64,000 nt of DNA from Lantana camara (taxonomy: Eukaryota > Streptophyta > Magnoliopsida > Lamiales > Verbenaceae). Under the pieces are notes generated by a model, which made no database searches, was not told where the DNA came from, and was given only the letters and a program-made list of their open reading frames with translations. Positions 46,567 to 59,444 of the stretch are shown in pieces. Both the position numbers and the translations under genes were made by a program. The stretch covers positions 40,902,501 through 40,966,500 of the forward strand of contig CM074865.1 of assembly GCA_037501455.1 (NCBI GenBank), read 5' to 3'. Positions within the stretch are counted from its first letter, which is position 1. Each line of letters opens with the position of its first letter.

Positions 46567-46887
46567 TGTAGCACCCTGCACAATGGGTCACCACATCCCC
46601 CGCACCTAGACTCAATCCACATACGAGATGGAAGGCCCGTACATGAACCGACCATAGGCGGACGAGAGACAAACTAAACTCACACCTAAGCTAGGCGGAA
46701 CGTAGACCCTGAACTTCAAAATGCAAACAAACGCAAACGCGGAAGCATAAACATGCCAAACAATAAAATTCAAACATACAAGTGATGGGTTCATCTAGCA
46801 TAAATTCCGAATCCTGAATATCAAACAATAAACATAAATCGTAAATACAATCATAAATGCAAACGGGTTAAAACTATCCCTAGAAGC
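46567..46887 (-). mobile_element. LTR fragment (TGTAGCACCCTG family), minus
   Basis: Starts (plus strand) TGTAGCACCCTGCAC and contains CCCCGCACC, CCACATACGAGATGG and AAGCTAGGCGG, as do the other LTR ends here. It is interrupted at 46888 by a second LTR. Confidence 0.8.
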
Positions 46888-48130
46888 TGTAGCACCCCGG
46901 AGCGTAGACCACTACATGCCCCGCACCATATCCCGACACGTGTAACGAAATGGGAACTCCGCTCACGCACTAAGCTACAGCGAACGTGGAGGCAACCAAA
47001 ATCTCACCTAGGCTAGGCGTTCTAGACCTAATTCAGAATGCGCAAAATAAAAGCAGATATCAAATGCGGAAGCACCAGGATTCAAATATACCAAAATACG
47101 TGCATACATATCAGGAATGTAACGAGTCAAATTATACAAGTACTCACAAATTCAAATTATAGTAATATATGTATGTCTTAAAGTACCAAAACTACAAAAG
47201 TAAGTTATAAAAGATGCATGAGACTCGCTACATTAACCAAAGACTCGAAAGATGACCGCCGCCTACCACAACCTCCCAACGAGCACATGCGACTCAAAAG
47301 AAATAAAGGGAAAAAGAAAAAAAGAAAACAACGAGGAGGGGTCAATCCTAAAGACTGGTGAGGGGGCTAACACACTCACACGTACATATACATAAGAGCA
47401 TGACATATTCAAAATTAAAGAGTTCATGAACCGGGGCATGGTTTTTGCATTATAAAACATTTTGGCCGTGATATTATATATAAAGAAAAAGGTTTAAGGT
47501 TGAAGGCCAAAATCAATCAAGTTTTAGAAATTAGAATCCACTCCCATTTATGAACTATATTCGAAATCAAAATCACACTAACTCGCCGAGTACGAGTTTC
47601 CAACCAACCTACTTCATATTCATAATAAAAATCAAAGACAAAACTAAATTCAAAATCAATCCCAACCTTCTCCGTTTGGGGATGAGGAATCGCTCCCTCA
47701 ACCCCAGTTCTGTAGTCATAAATTTGATCTGGGGGATCCTATCCGCTCCTTCGACGTATTACCGCTGGCTCAAGAAACCCGCCTTTCCCTTGACCTCCCG
47801 AGGTTGGCCGAATCTCTCAAGGTTGGAGTCGTGTTGATGGGAGAGCTCGGCGACCCCACGGCCGACCCGAGTTGCCATACCACTACTCCGGGGCCCAGTT
47901 CAAAGTTCTAAATTTTTTGAAATTTTTGAAATTTCCAGACTTATATTTCAAAGTCAAAATCTTGCTAGTTCAAAACACACACCAACCCTTTTCAAATCAA
48001 ATAAATGAAGATATAGTTTACGTATATATATAAAAGTGTTTTTCAAATGATTTTCGTAACAAAAGGGCCAATTCCCACAAAATACGTATCATACAAGTAT
48101 CTAAGTAAGGTATATATATATGTATATATA
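46888..48130 (-). mobile_element. LTR, minus, first part (interrupted at 48136)
   Basis: Plus strand starts TGTAGCACCCCGGAGCG. Continuity across the insertion is shown by the TACGT duplication and the resumed LTR text at 51771. Confidence 0.85.
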
Positions 48131-48135
48131 TACGT
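48131..48135. repeat. Target-site duplication TACGT (left)
   Basis: TACGT directly before TGTAACATCCCGC; the partner is at 51766-51770. Confidence 0.9.
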
Positions 48136-51100
48136 TGTAACATCCCGCTCGTCCTAAAAATAAGGTATGCCACTTCTCAACCTTTTTATGTGTTTAATTG
48201 TGTGATATTTGTGCTTTGCACGACCCTATTTTGAACTCTTTATGAGTTTAGGGGTTTGTTTGGAATTTTCTCTTTTTAGGGGTTTTTCGGTCATTCCTCG
48301 TTCGATCAAGATTTCGACCTCTTTAACCCCTTTAACGCGTTCAGGGCAGCGAAACGAGTCCACAGACTCTAAGTTTGCCCAATTCTGACGTCGTTAGCCC
48401 TTTCTCCCGATCGTTTCTTCGCGCAAGGACCGGGATAAATATCTTCTTCTTCGTAATTCGTGCCACAACCTCAGCTCTAGCTTTCTCTCTCTCTCTCCCG
48501 CGATCTAACACTGTACACACACACTCGAAGGTGTATTTTCATATACAATCCAAACGTGCTCGTTTCTCGACGAATTTCGACGAACCCATAGTGCTTTTCG
48601 ACGAGCTCGACGACAGGGTCACAACCGTACCAAGATCATGGCCCGACGATAACCGGAGGCGGCCCTTTTCGCCGATTTTCAGACGCACAGGCGGGGGGTG
48701 GCGGAGCCGCCGCTTCGCCACCCATTCGCGGCGGTTTTCGGCGGTGATCTCAAGATACGCGCCACGGACACAGTAAGAAGACTCCCCAATGCAGCGTATG
48801 GCATTGGCGGCGCGGCCATTCGGGCCGCGACGGCGCCACACGCGCCGCCTGAAGTTGACGGCGCGTTACTGTAGCGGCGTGTTACTGTAGCGACGGCGCG
48901 TTACTGTAGCGGCGTGTTTCGACCCCCTGAATCCATTTTCGGCCTTCTTTTTACCCGAATCACGGTAGAAGTAGTGGTTTCGGCGATGGCAGCGGCGGCG
49001 CGGCTTTAGGGTGGCGGTTCGGCCTTTTTTCGGCCGGTTTTGGTGGTGCTCCCTTTTCAAAAGTTAGTCCTCACGTCGTGGTTGAGCTGTTCATGGTGGT
49101 GGCGGTCAGAGAACCAGCCGGCGGCGGCGAGCCGGTGGCGGACCGGTCTGGACCGGCGGTCCGATTTTTCTGGCGACTTTTTTCGGGTTTTGGCTAGGGG
49201 CTTTCGTAGGGCTCGTTACGGGCTTTCCAACGGTATGTCCGGATTTTATTTTTGTTTAGCGGTTTGTATTTAATTTCAGTTTTCGTAATAGGATATAAGT
49301 TCGGTTTTTCGTCAACGAAGTCCGGCGTGTTTGGCATTTTCTGAAATTGATTGAGGGCTTTTGTTGAGCAGGCCGAGACCCACGTTTCTGTCCTTCCGGG
49401 GAATTTTCCGACCACCGGAGGTGGTGGTCCGACGGCTGCACATGGCTGTTCGGCCTGCTACGGTGGCGGCGTTCCGACGCCCCTCGGACAGCAAGTTCCT
49501 TTCGTCATGGTGAGTCCAACGCCACTTTCCGTTCGTCAATCGGATGTCCGGTTGGTTTTATATGAATTTTCGAAGTTATTGTATTTTATTCGTTAATTGA
49601 TTTTAATTGTGCAATTCGATCGTGTAAGTGCCATAAATTGAAATTATGAGTTATATGATACTTGGAAATATGTTATGATGTATGAAAGTTTAATCCGCAA
49701 TTTATGGAATTTATTTGCCTCTTTAAGCTTATCTAGTTGAGAATAATTCTTCTTTAAGGGGTGATAATGTAATTTTTAGAAACTAATTGATTATGAAATT
49801 TTATGAAACATAAGAAATGAACTAGGAAAGATACTTCATTTTAATTTAAATGGATTGCATAAGCATGCTATTTGTTAGAATATCGTGAAATCGGCCAATG
49901 TGTAATTTGTATATAAATTGTTATGTAACTCACGTTTAATTTCGTGAAACTTGGTGCATAATATGATATGAATTCTTAATGTCCTACTTTATTTTATGTA
50001 ATTAATGTTATGAATTTTATAAGTTATGCATCTTTTGATATGGAATATGAATTATAATATGCTCTGAATGACTTGATTGAATAGATATGGATTATATGTT
50101 GCATCATTTGTATTCGTGAGCATGGCCGTGCGTCTTTGTGGTTGTGTTTGGAGTCTGAGTCTTGTGTTCTGTGTGTGTTCAGTTGTTCAGGGGTTCCGGT
50201 GGGACTGCTTGGCTCAGGTTTTCCGTTTCGTCGGTGTGAGGTAAGGTTTTAGGATTTTTATTTTAGTTACAATGACCTACAACCCTCTGTGCTCGTTTTC
50301 AAGCCTGCATGCGACTATTCTATTATATTTATATATAATAGATATGTGTTTATATGATATGTTTATGAATTTGTCATACGATTAAAGGTTTTCGAACTGT
50401 ATATGTACGAGCATATGTAAGTTTGAAATGTTTTGCAACGAGGCTATGCTCCAAACCGTGTGTCTTCATACCAGCTGCGGATTAGGATGACACGGAGAGG
50501 TACGTTTATAGCATATGCTAAGTTGCAAGGTATGGTATGCTCCGATAAGGTACGTAAGTATGATTTTGATACGATATGATAAGTTTGGTATGTAGGGAGT
50601 TATGATCTGATCTGATATGCTCCATTTTGATATGTTGGACCCCGATACGTGGGTAAGGGAGACCCGGGACGACCATGGGGTTGCCGGTTATGACCCCTGT
50701 GCACGTTCTCATTTGAGATACTCACGTGCGACCTAGGGAGGTTGGGAAGGCGTGGTATCTTGAGCCCTCGGTGGATAACCGGGGAAGGTACAGTGTGGGT
50801 TAGCTACCCCTTGTGTGTTTGTATCTGTATGAGTAGTGAGGGTTTGCTCCCCGAACTACATGGTGTTGGGGTTGGATTATTTTTTATATTTGTTTGTTTT
50901 TTGTTATGATTTGTATGATTCGATATGGAAGTAACGTGGGAGACCCGTACTTGCCGGGTATATGATTATGATATGTTATGTTGATTATGAAACGAGATAG
51001 GAGCTTTCTCTTTTAATAAAATATGAGTATGCTCAGTTTGGTAAGTTATGAATAAGATAAGATAAGATATGTATAAGTTTGATTTGATAAGATATCTATA

Positions 51101-51765
51101 AGTTTGATTTGAAAATAGTTTTTGGTATGCAAAACCCTACTCCCGGTTCATAATCTTTCTTTTGGTACGTGCTCTGCTCCTTATTATATATAATGTGTGT
51201 GAGTTCAGCCCCCTCACTCAGTCAGTGGACTGACCCTAGCCCCACCTATGTTTTTAGTTTGCAGGTACAAGTTGTTGGAGTTCGAGCTAGGCGGCTTTGA
51301 TTCTGGTCGGTCGAGTCTGTGTCGGTCCGTTTGATTTTGTTAAGTTTTTTTTGTTCTGAATTATGTATGAATATTATGTGTATAGTATGTTCTATACAAG
51401 TTGATGTTTATGCTTTGATTATATGAAATTTCGGGACAGGTTAGGACAGGGCTTGGATTAGTTGAACCCGTCTTTGTTGTATGTTTGAATTCGGGACAGG
51501 TTAGGACAGGTTCGTGGAATTAGTTGAAGCCATTTATTTATGTTTGCTGATTAAAGTTTTTGTTAGTTCATATTTTGCATCGCTTCCACATTCGGGGTTT
51601 TTTGCTTATTTTACGTGTACAGGGTTTAGGTACCGCCTAGCTTAGGTTGGATTTTTCGTTCGACACCCGTTTACTGTGACTTGGTGCGTGTGCGGACTTT
51701 CCATTTCGTACCACGTGTCGGGTCATAGTGCGGGGGTGTGGTGCCCCACCGCTTGGGGTGCTACA
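48136..51765 (+). mobile_element. Solo LTR, 3630 bp, plus strand
   Basis: Starts TGTAACATCCCGCTCGTCC, ends GGGGTGCTACA, and is flanked by TACGT on both sides with no internal region. A GC-rich part (48780-49250) contains repeated GCGTTACTGTAGC words. ORFs there (for example 48375-48776) have no recognisable domain. Its 3' third matches the reverse complement of 62860-64000. Confidence 0.92.
48859..48916 (+). repeat. GC-rich direct repeats (GTTACTGTAGCG) in solo LTR
   Basis: Three copies of G(C/T)GTTACTGTAGC(G) separated by GGCGTG or GACGGC. They sit at a position in the LTR comparable to the palindrome clusters of the other LTRs. Confidence 0.85.
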
Positions 51766-51770
51766 TACGT
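51766..51770. repeat. Target-site duplication TACGT (right)
   Basis: TACGT directly after GTGCTACA. Confidence 0.9.
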
Positions 51771-52396
51771 AAGTCGCATGCGGGCTAAAAATACAAGTAG
51801 GGTTGTAGGTCATATTAACTAAAAGAAGAAAACCTCACCTTGTCGACTAAACCGAACGAGGTGAACCAAAAGACTCCGAAAGCACCACCTCCGTACACAC
51901 GGGATGAACCTCTAAACAAAACAAAGGAAAAGAGACAATTTAGACTCAAAATGCACCAAGTAGACGCTCGGTGAATGCTTATGAATGCAAATGATGCATA
52001 AGAAATGCAACAAGGTAGCAGTTAGGTAAAATGAAACCATATCAAGTCATATTGAATCATAACTCACATATTTCACGTTAAACAAATCCATAAACTTCAC
52101 GTAGCTAGTATGATATGTCATTTAACATGTTAAGCATACATGCATATAACAAAAGGAACAAGAATAAAGCAAATATACAACACATTGATGCATGTAAGTA
52201 TGTTGAAGCACATAAAGAGCATGTTAGGTCATATATTACGTATAAAGTCATCGAAATTACCAAATAAATTCATAACATAGCATGTAATACATAATATAGC
52301 AAGTTAACAAAGCATAAAATATGTAAAAGAAGAAAGAAAAACAAACAACACACGAATAAAGCCACGCCACAACAAATAAGGCCGTGGCATGGTCGC
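51771..52396 (-). mobile_element. Continuation of the minus-strand LTR from 46888
   Basis: Resumes with GCGGGCTAAAAATACAAGTAGG just after the TACGT repeat and contains CCTCACCTTG and a TAAGAAATGCA-rich stretch. It is cut at 52397 by another LTR, so its own 5' end is not seen. Confidence 0.75.
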
Positions 52397-54451
52397 CGTA
52401 ACATCCCGCTCGTCCGGCTGTACAAGTACGTAGTAACGAGAGTGTTAATTACGATTTTAAATTATTTAATTATGAAAATATGTGTTATTTTATTGAATAT
52501 GTGATTATTTGAAATTAATTGTAATTATTTGTTTAACTTATAACTTGAATTTTAACGTTTATGACTACGTGCCTCGGAATTTGCTTTCTACGTGTCCGGA
52601 TTTGACTCTGATTTTTGTGAAATCTTGGTATGCATGAAATATGTGAGTTATAAACGTGCTTGAATGCTCTTTACATATTTTAGAGTTGGTTTATTTTGGT
52701 TCTTGCCTCGTTTTGTAAAACAAGATTTGTGAGGGACTCAAGGGCCTAACTAGTTTTAGCGCACCTTGGGTTCCGGACGCCATAACTTGAGCTCGGGAAT
52801 TCGGATTCGAATTCCGAAAGAAGAGTGGTACTTTTAACAAAGAAAGGAAACCAAGGAATCCAAATTTGTATTTTTCTAAGCCCGTTTGGCCCTCCGAATT
52901 TTGCCCGAACCTAGCCTCACGGGCAAATTAGACCCTTCTTGACTATTTTGGCCTTATATTGATCAATTTTTGACCAAATTGAATGATTCTTGGGCTCACA
53001 TATCCAAGACTTAATCCACTATTCTCCTCTAAGCCATTCATTTCGTTTCACATTGGAGAAATGAGGGTTTGGCAGCTGCAAAACCGAGATTAAAGAGAAG
53101 ACAAAAAGAGTACTATTCCAATTTCATCTCTAGAGCTCAATACTTCACCAAATCACTCCAAATTTGAAAGGTAAGTCCATGAGTGTTGTATCCAGCTCTT
53201 CCTCTATAATTTGACACATTATTTGTTGATTTCCATGGAGAAATGAGTGAGATATGGAATATTTGGTGAATAGTGAGGGTTTGGACCTTCTTGATGAATT
53301 TGTATGATTCCCTGCATTTCCTTTGGATTTGATGCATCATATATGAACTTAAGACATCCATTTTCACTTCTATGAACTTAGATTACATGATAGTTTAGAA
53401 ATTTTGATTTTTCATTTGAAGAAACTTGAAGGTTATGCATGAAGAAGAAAGGGAATTTTTCATCATTCATTCATCTCTTGATATGTGGCTTGTTTAATCA
53501 TGTTCTTGAGCTTTAATTGCATGAATTATGTATCCTATGCTTGCCCTAGCATGTTCTCTTGACGATGGCTTGAATTGGATGATGTTTTGTGGAGTTTTTA
53601 GCCTGAAAATCGCGTTTTGCCTTGCGGCTGCCAGTGGTGGCATCCGCGATCGCGACCAGTTCACTTTTGGTCGTGGCTGTGACCCATATTTCCTCTTGTC
53701 TCGACCTTGGTCACAACCGCGACCATTTTTAGGTCATTTTTGGTCGCGGCGGCGACCCTGTTTTGCCTTAGTTTCGAATTGTACTTGTGTGTTGTGTGGT
53801 TTTCGCTTCGTTTGCATTTTTTGTGAATTTCTTTCTCGTTTTTCACTTCTTATGCATTATTTACTTGATGAATTTTGTGTTATATGATTTGTTATGAATT
53901 TATGATTGATTTTAGATGCTCGTTTTTTATTTATGCTCTCATGCGCATGAATGAGTTAGAACTTTGTTTATTTGCATAATGTGCTAATCTCTTGTTTCTT
54001 TTATGACTTGAGTGGAATGATAACATGTGAAATTATGTGCTACCTTCATAGTATTGCATTTATGGATCCGTTTAATATGAAATACGTGATATATGAACGC
54101 ACATGCCTTAAATGTTCCATTTCTTATGCATTTTATGCATCATATGCATTCGCCGAGCGTCGATTTGGTACATTTTGAGTCTAAGAACATCCTTTGTTGT
54201 TTCCTTTGTTCAGAGCTTGGTCCCGTGGGTAACGAAGAGGTCCTGTAAGCGTCTGTTTACGTCTCTTTTTTATCGTTTTGATCCTCTACATTGGAAAGGT
54301 GAGGTTTTCCTTCCTTTTAGATAATATGTCCTACAACCCTATTTGTTTTAAAGCCCGCATGCGAATTACTTATAATATAAGATAAATACGTGTATGATAT
54401 GTAATTTTAGGGCTCATCCCATTTTGTTCTAACACTTTGAAAAATGGTTTG
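52397..54451 (+). mobile_element. LTR, plus strand, 5' part (interrupted at 54452)
   Basis: Starts CGTAACATCCCGCTCGTCC, one base different from the expected TGTAACATCCCGC, the same start as the solo LTR at 48136. Near 54330 it reads GTCCTACAACCCTAT as in related LTRs. Its end is not in the window. Confidence 0.75.
53645..53757. repeat. Near-palindromes with GGTCG/CGACC arms
   Basis: CGCGATCGCG (53645-53654), GGTCGTGGCTGTGACC (53669-53684), GGTCACAACCGCGACC (53709-53724) and GGTCGCGGCGGCGACC (53742-53757). The same arms-plus-6-nt-core plan as in other LTRs, with a different core. Confidence 0.85.
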
Positions 54452-55013
54452 TGTAGCACCCCAAGCGGTGGGGTACCACACCCCCACACTATGACCCGAC
54501 ACGTGTACGAAATGGAAAGTCCGCACACGTACCAAGCCACAGCGAACGGGTGATAAACGAAAAACCAACCTAGGCAAGGCGGTACCTAAACCCTGTACAA
54601 ATGCAATTATGCAAAACCTGAATGCGGAAGCGATACAAAATACGAATTCTAAAAAACTTTAATCAGCAATCATAATTCATATATTTCAAAAAGTAACTCA
54701 ACATCAACTAAACGGGTTCAACTGCCCTAGAACCTGTCCTGATCAAGCATATAATCAAAACGGGTTCATCTAAACTGAGTACCTGTCCTAACCTGTCCCG
54801 AAATTCATACATCGAAGTCATAAGTAACAACCTGCATAATATATACATATCATATACATAGTTTCCTTCACAAATCCAAACAAAGTACTTAACAACTCGA
54901 ACAGACCAACACAGACTCGACAGACTAAACTCAAAGCCGCCTAGCTCAAACCTGCAAGAACTGAAAAATGGAAAAGAAGGGGGAGGGTCAATTTCTAGAA
55001 GACTGACCGAGCG
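54452..55013 (-). mobile_element. LTR end fragment, minus (TGTAGCACCCCAAGCG family)
   Basis: Plus strand starts TGTAGCACCCCAAGCGGTGG and matches 62860 onward. It is inserted into the plus-strand LTR and itself interrupted at 55014. Confidence 0.85.
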
Positions 55014-56531
55014 TGTAACGCCCGAGCGTGAGGCGCCACATCCCCCGCACCGAGACCCGACCCGTATAGAAAATGGAAAATTCCTACACGTGCCAAATCA
55101 CGGCGAACGAGTACACAACACACACGCTAAGCTAAGCGGGAGCTAACCCTTAAACCAAACAATAACCATCATGAATTAAAATCGAGAACGAATGTAATAG
55201 CGGAAGCAATAGACATAAATATTCACCTTGAGCATCCAGGCTCCAAAAATAGATCAACCTATACAATAAGTAGTAGCAATGCCCTCACGGCTCAAAATAA
55301 CATAATTCGCTCTATACAAATCCAATATACAAAATATAAGTGCGAATGAGTGTAAAGGAAATGCTAGACACAAATGCAAGACCTAGACGACTCGAATTCC
55401 CACCTGGCACCTCCAAACCTGCACGAAACAACTGAAAACAAACCGGGTTTAGTCTAAAAGAGACTGGTGGGTATAAAAGCGGGGCATAAGTATAAATATC
55501 GCGGAATTGAAACATATACATGCAAGCCCTAATCCCATAGAAGTTTGATAAGAAATTTCCCAAGCGGGCAAAGTAAATAAAACATCAATGGGATTGCGAC
55601 TATCATATTCATTCATAATTAACATAGGGTTTAAGGCACGGCGAGTGGGCGTGCATCATCTCCAACCTTCTCCTCGTGTAATCATATTCATAAATTCATA
55701 AGTTATCATACATTACATATGTGCACATACATAATGATCATAATCATTCATATACACCTTCTTCCTCCGGTGGTGGACGAGTTTGCAAGACTCGACCACC
55801 TCATACATAATGGCTAGTGAGGTACATGAATCCTCAAAAGCCCGACTAGCGTTTTCTCGTCAAAACTCCTGACGAGATCTGTTTCGACGTAAAATGGTTG
55901 GAACTAGTGCACGGGTTCACCGTCAGCCCTTTGCCTTCCCGGCTCACCAAGATACACTAAGCTCCGGGGCCCGTGATCATAACATACATGCAATCTCGCC
56001 AAAACACAAGGTAGGTTTTCATAAAAGAAGGGCTTAACAATCGAAAATCATAAGACTCTTTAAAAGACACGATAAATATAAATATATCTTTTGGCTTAAA
56101 ACGGTCACGTAAGGGTTATATTGGGTCAAGATAACTATTAGTAGAGAAACCCACCTTGAACCGACAAAAAGAAGACGCGAAAGCCTCAAGGACCGGCCTC
56201 GTCTCTAATAGGATCAAAAATCTGTGCAAGAAAGGTGAAGTGAGACTCAAAATGACCAATTAAGATGCTCGGCAATGAAATGATCATGATATGAATGCAT
56301 AAAAGGGTATGTTATGTAATGAACATGTTCATGTGCACTATTAATATCTTAAATACATATAAACAATCAACTCATTCATTCAATTTAAAATCGAAAATTA
56401 AATAAAACATGAAATAGGTAGCAATTAAATTCTATAATTCAACTAAATCAAATATTATTTAATATACAACTAATATATATCTATATATAAATACACATGC
56501 ACACGTACACAACATGCATGAAATTCGGAAG

Positions 56532-56656
56532 GTGACACGCCCGTGTCACCACTACAAAACAACCCGTGACACCCCCGTGTCTCGGTATAGCGGGACCAGA
56601 CAATCATGCACCCCCGTGTCACGCTGAAGAGGAAAAAGTTGACATGCCCGTGTCAC
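56532..56656. repeat. Near-palindromes GTGACACGCCCGTGTCAC in Tekay-like LTR
   Basis: GTGACACGCCCGTGTCAC (56532-56549), GTGACACCCCCGTGTCT (56566-56582), a half word CACCCCCGTGTCACG (56609-56623) and GACATGCCCGTGTCACG (56641-56657). The reverse strand shows the ACGGGCGT core shared with the other LTRs. Confidence 0.88.
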
Positions 56657-57208
56657 GCACGCAGCAGAGAAAAACGCAGTAGAAAACAGAGCACAACCAA
56701 GGCACAACCTACTCAACACATTCAACCAACAAAAGACAACTAAGATGTAATGAAACCACTTAGAACCAACTGCCAATCATGCTCCCAAAACCTTGAAACG
56801 TGAGATGTAGTGTGTGGTGATCAATTCATGCTAAAGCTTTAATAACTCATTAATGGTGGCTTATAAATGCCTCAACTAACAACTAATACATCACCGTAAA
56901 TGTAAAGAGGAGATCAAAGCAATCATTTTCATGCTTGGAATCAATCGAAAAGCTAAAGAATTGAAAGAGATCCACCAAAATGCTCAAAACCTAAATATAT
57001 ACCCAAGGCAGCCATATACCCATGAAACCATGATCAAAATTAGGGATGAACGAATGAAAATGACTCATATTGAATTTAAATAACATATCCAAGCTTACCT
57101 TGTGGATTAATGGTGGTTTGGAAAGAGATTTGAGCTTGAATCTCCAAGGAGGGCTTGAGTGACGGGATTTTTGGAATGCAGAGGATGTTTGGCCAATTTA
57201 TTCCAAGT

Positions 57209-57223
57209 GGGGGGGGGGGGGGG
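57209..57223. repeat. Poly-G run of 15
   Basis: Fifteen G followed by CGGG, inside the Tekay-like LTR. Confidence 0.9.
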
Positions 57224-57889
57224 CGGGTTATCTCGGTTTGGGGGGTTAATTTCTGAATAAAGGGTTGAGTTAGGGTTCCATAGAGTCTAACCATGGTTAA
57301 TTTGGTCAACAAATGAATAAGTTATGATTTATTTTGGTAAAAGGTGGCAGATTTGGTTCCCGTTGCATGTTTCGGTTGAATTTTGGAGGTTCAAATAAAT
57401 TTGAAAAATATAAGGCTAAGTTCATCAAACTTGAATTTTCGATGCGAGTTCAACGAAGGTGACGAAACTCAAATCTGAGTTTCCTAGCTCAAGTTATCAA
57501 ATAAGGAACCAATGGTGCGCTAATTGCTCGTTAACGCCCGTTTTGGATTCCACAGACAAAATAAATTCAAAACTCAATCAAACAAACCCAAAAATATAAA
57601 ACGAGCATAAAACCATATTCATAACACATATAAGTCTAACATATTAAATTTCTACCAATTTCCGAATTCATTTCACGTAGAAACGACAAGCAAACAATTC
57701 ATTCAAGCGCAAATAGTTCAAAGAAAATTCATATAAATTCAAATTCAAATATTTCAAATAATTAAATATTTCTCTAATTAATATAATATAAGATAAAAAA
57801 ATGAAATAACGTAATTAAAATAAATTAAACGCGCACCTAATTATCACATAATTCATACCTGAACGATTTGGGAAAATCGGGGCGTCACA

Positions 57890-57904
57890 ACCTCTTCCCC
57901 TTAA
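57890..57904 (-). promoter_or_regulatory. Polypurine tract of the Tekay-like element
   Basis: On the minus strand TTAAGGGGAAGAGGT precedes TGTGACG; it resembles the array tract AAGGGGGGAAGAGT. Confidence 0.82.
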
Positions 57905-57923
57905 AAAGAATCCATCCTCGGAT

Positions 57924-59440
57924 TCACTGATTGCTCGGAAACAGTTCAGGATGAAACCTCTTCATCTTATCCTCCGTTTCCCACGTGGCCTCTTCCGTCT
58001 TATCACTTCTCCATAATACCTTAACCAGTGGGATTCGCCGGTTTCTTAATTCTTGAAATTTTCGATCCAAAATCTTAACCGGTTTCTGAACGAAGGTGAG
58101 ATTAGGCTCAATTTCTACCTCTTCCTCGGGTAGGATCTCGGTTTCATCCGGATAATATTTGCGAAGTTGTGAGACATGAAATACATTGTGGATTCCGGTC
58201 TAACTCGGAGGTAGATTCAACCGATAAGTCGTGTCTCCAATCTTCTCAAGAATCTCATACGGACCCAAATAATGAGGATTCAACTTACCTCCTTTTCCAA
58301 TCCTCGAAAATCCTTTTCGTGGTGAAGCTTTCAGAAATACCCTATAACCAACTTCAAACTTAAGATCCTTTCTTTGCCGGTCCGCATAACTCTTCTGTTT
58401 ATCTTGAGCTGCTTTCATTCTTTGCTGAATTACCTGAACCTTATCAATCGCCGCTTGCATGGCCTTAGAAGGCTTCTCCTTCTGCTCCCCTCGTTTCACT
58501 CCCTCCTGTTTAGACCAATTCCACTCCTCAAGGTCGAAAAATAAGGGAGATCTACACTTTCGCCCGTAGAGAGCATCATAAGGCGGCATTCCTATCGAAG
58601 GATGAAAACTGTTATTATAAGCAAATTCGATCAAGGGCAACTGTTCATTCCACGAACTCGAGAAATCCAATGCACATGCTCTCAGCATATCCTCCAAATA
58701 TTTGACTAACCTCTCCGACTGCCCATCTGTCTGAGGATGGAAAGTTGTGCTGAATTGGAGCCTTGTTCCAAGATTCCTTTGCAATTCTTGCCAAAACCTA
58801 GATGTAAACCTCGGATCTCGATCTGATACAATACTCACCGGTACCCCGTGAAGTTGAACAATTTCATCAACATACTTCTTAGCCAACTTAGGTACCTTAT
58901 CCGACATCCGAATAGCCAGAAAATGTGCCGATTTCGTTAATCTATCCACGATTACCCAAATTCCATCAAAGCCACCCTTCACTCTAGGAAGACTCGAAAC
59001 AAAATCCATCGCCACTTGTTGCCACTTCCATTCTGGGATAGGTAACGATTGAAGTAGGCCCGATGGCTTCTGATGCTCAGCTTTCACGGTTTGGCAAGTC
59101 AGACAATGTCTCACAAAATTTATTACATCCCTTTTAAGTCCATTCCACCAATAGAACTGCTTCAAATCCTTATACATCTTATTACCTCCGGGATGTATCG
59201 AATACCCTGATCTGTGAGCCTCTTCCAAATTAATCCTCTTCAATTCATTCGGAACCACAATCCTATTCTTAAACCTTAAGAGTCCCGTATCATCAAATCC
59301 AAACGGGCACTCACGATCCACCTTAGCTTTCTCAGCTAATTTCTGAACCTCGGGATCCTTTCTCTGAGTCTCAAATAACCTCTGCTGAAGATCGGGTTGT
59401 ACTGTAATATTCCGAATACTTGCTCTTAGCTTGAAAGACT
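57924..59440 (-). pseudogene. Tekay-like integrase with chromodomain
   Basis: The integrase frame 58200-59321 is open: zinc-binding part (EEAHRSGYSIHPGGNKMYKD ... HCLTCQ), catalytic core with MDFVSSLP, IVSDRDPRFTSRFW and DGQSERLVKYLEDML (all three acidic residues present), and a C-terminal GYRVFLKASPRKG plus LNPHYLGPYEILEKIGDTTY. A single TAG at 58200 separates it from GIHNVFHVSQLRKYYPDE and a chromodomain (PVKILDRKFQELRNRRIPLV, KVLWRSDKTEEATWE) ending at 57924. The chromodomain marks a chromovirus; the plant family is probably Tekay/Del. In that family it directs integration to modified histones. Confidence 0.9.
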
Positions 59441-59444
59441 CAGA

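Larger units (their letters stand above)
55014..57889 (-). mobile_element. 3' LTR of a minus-strand Tekay/Del-like chromovirus (about 2.9 kb)
   Basis: On the minus strand it starts TGTGACGCCCCGATTTTCC and ends GGCGTTACA. A polypurine tract (57890) and the pol frame with chromodomain lie directly upstream in the element's sense. ACACGGGCGTGTCAC-type words lie at 56532-56656, and a G run (57209-57223) inside it. Confidence 0.88.

Noticed and set aside
48375..48841. 133- and 100-codon overlapping ORFs in the solo LTR
   Set aside because: GC-rich LTR sequence lacking stops on both strands; no domain recognised.
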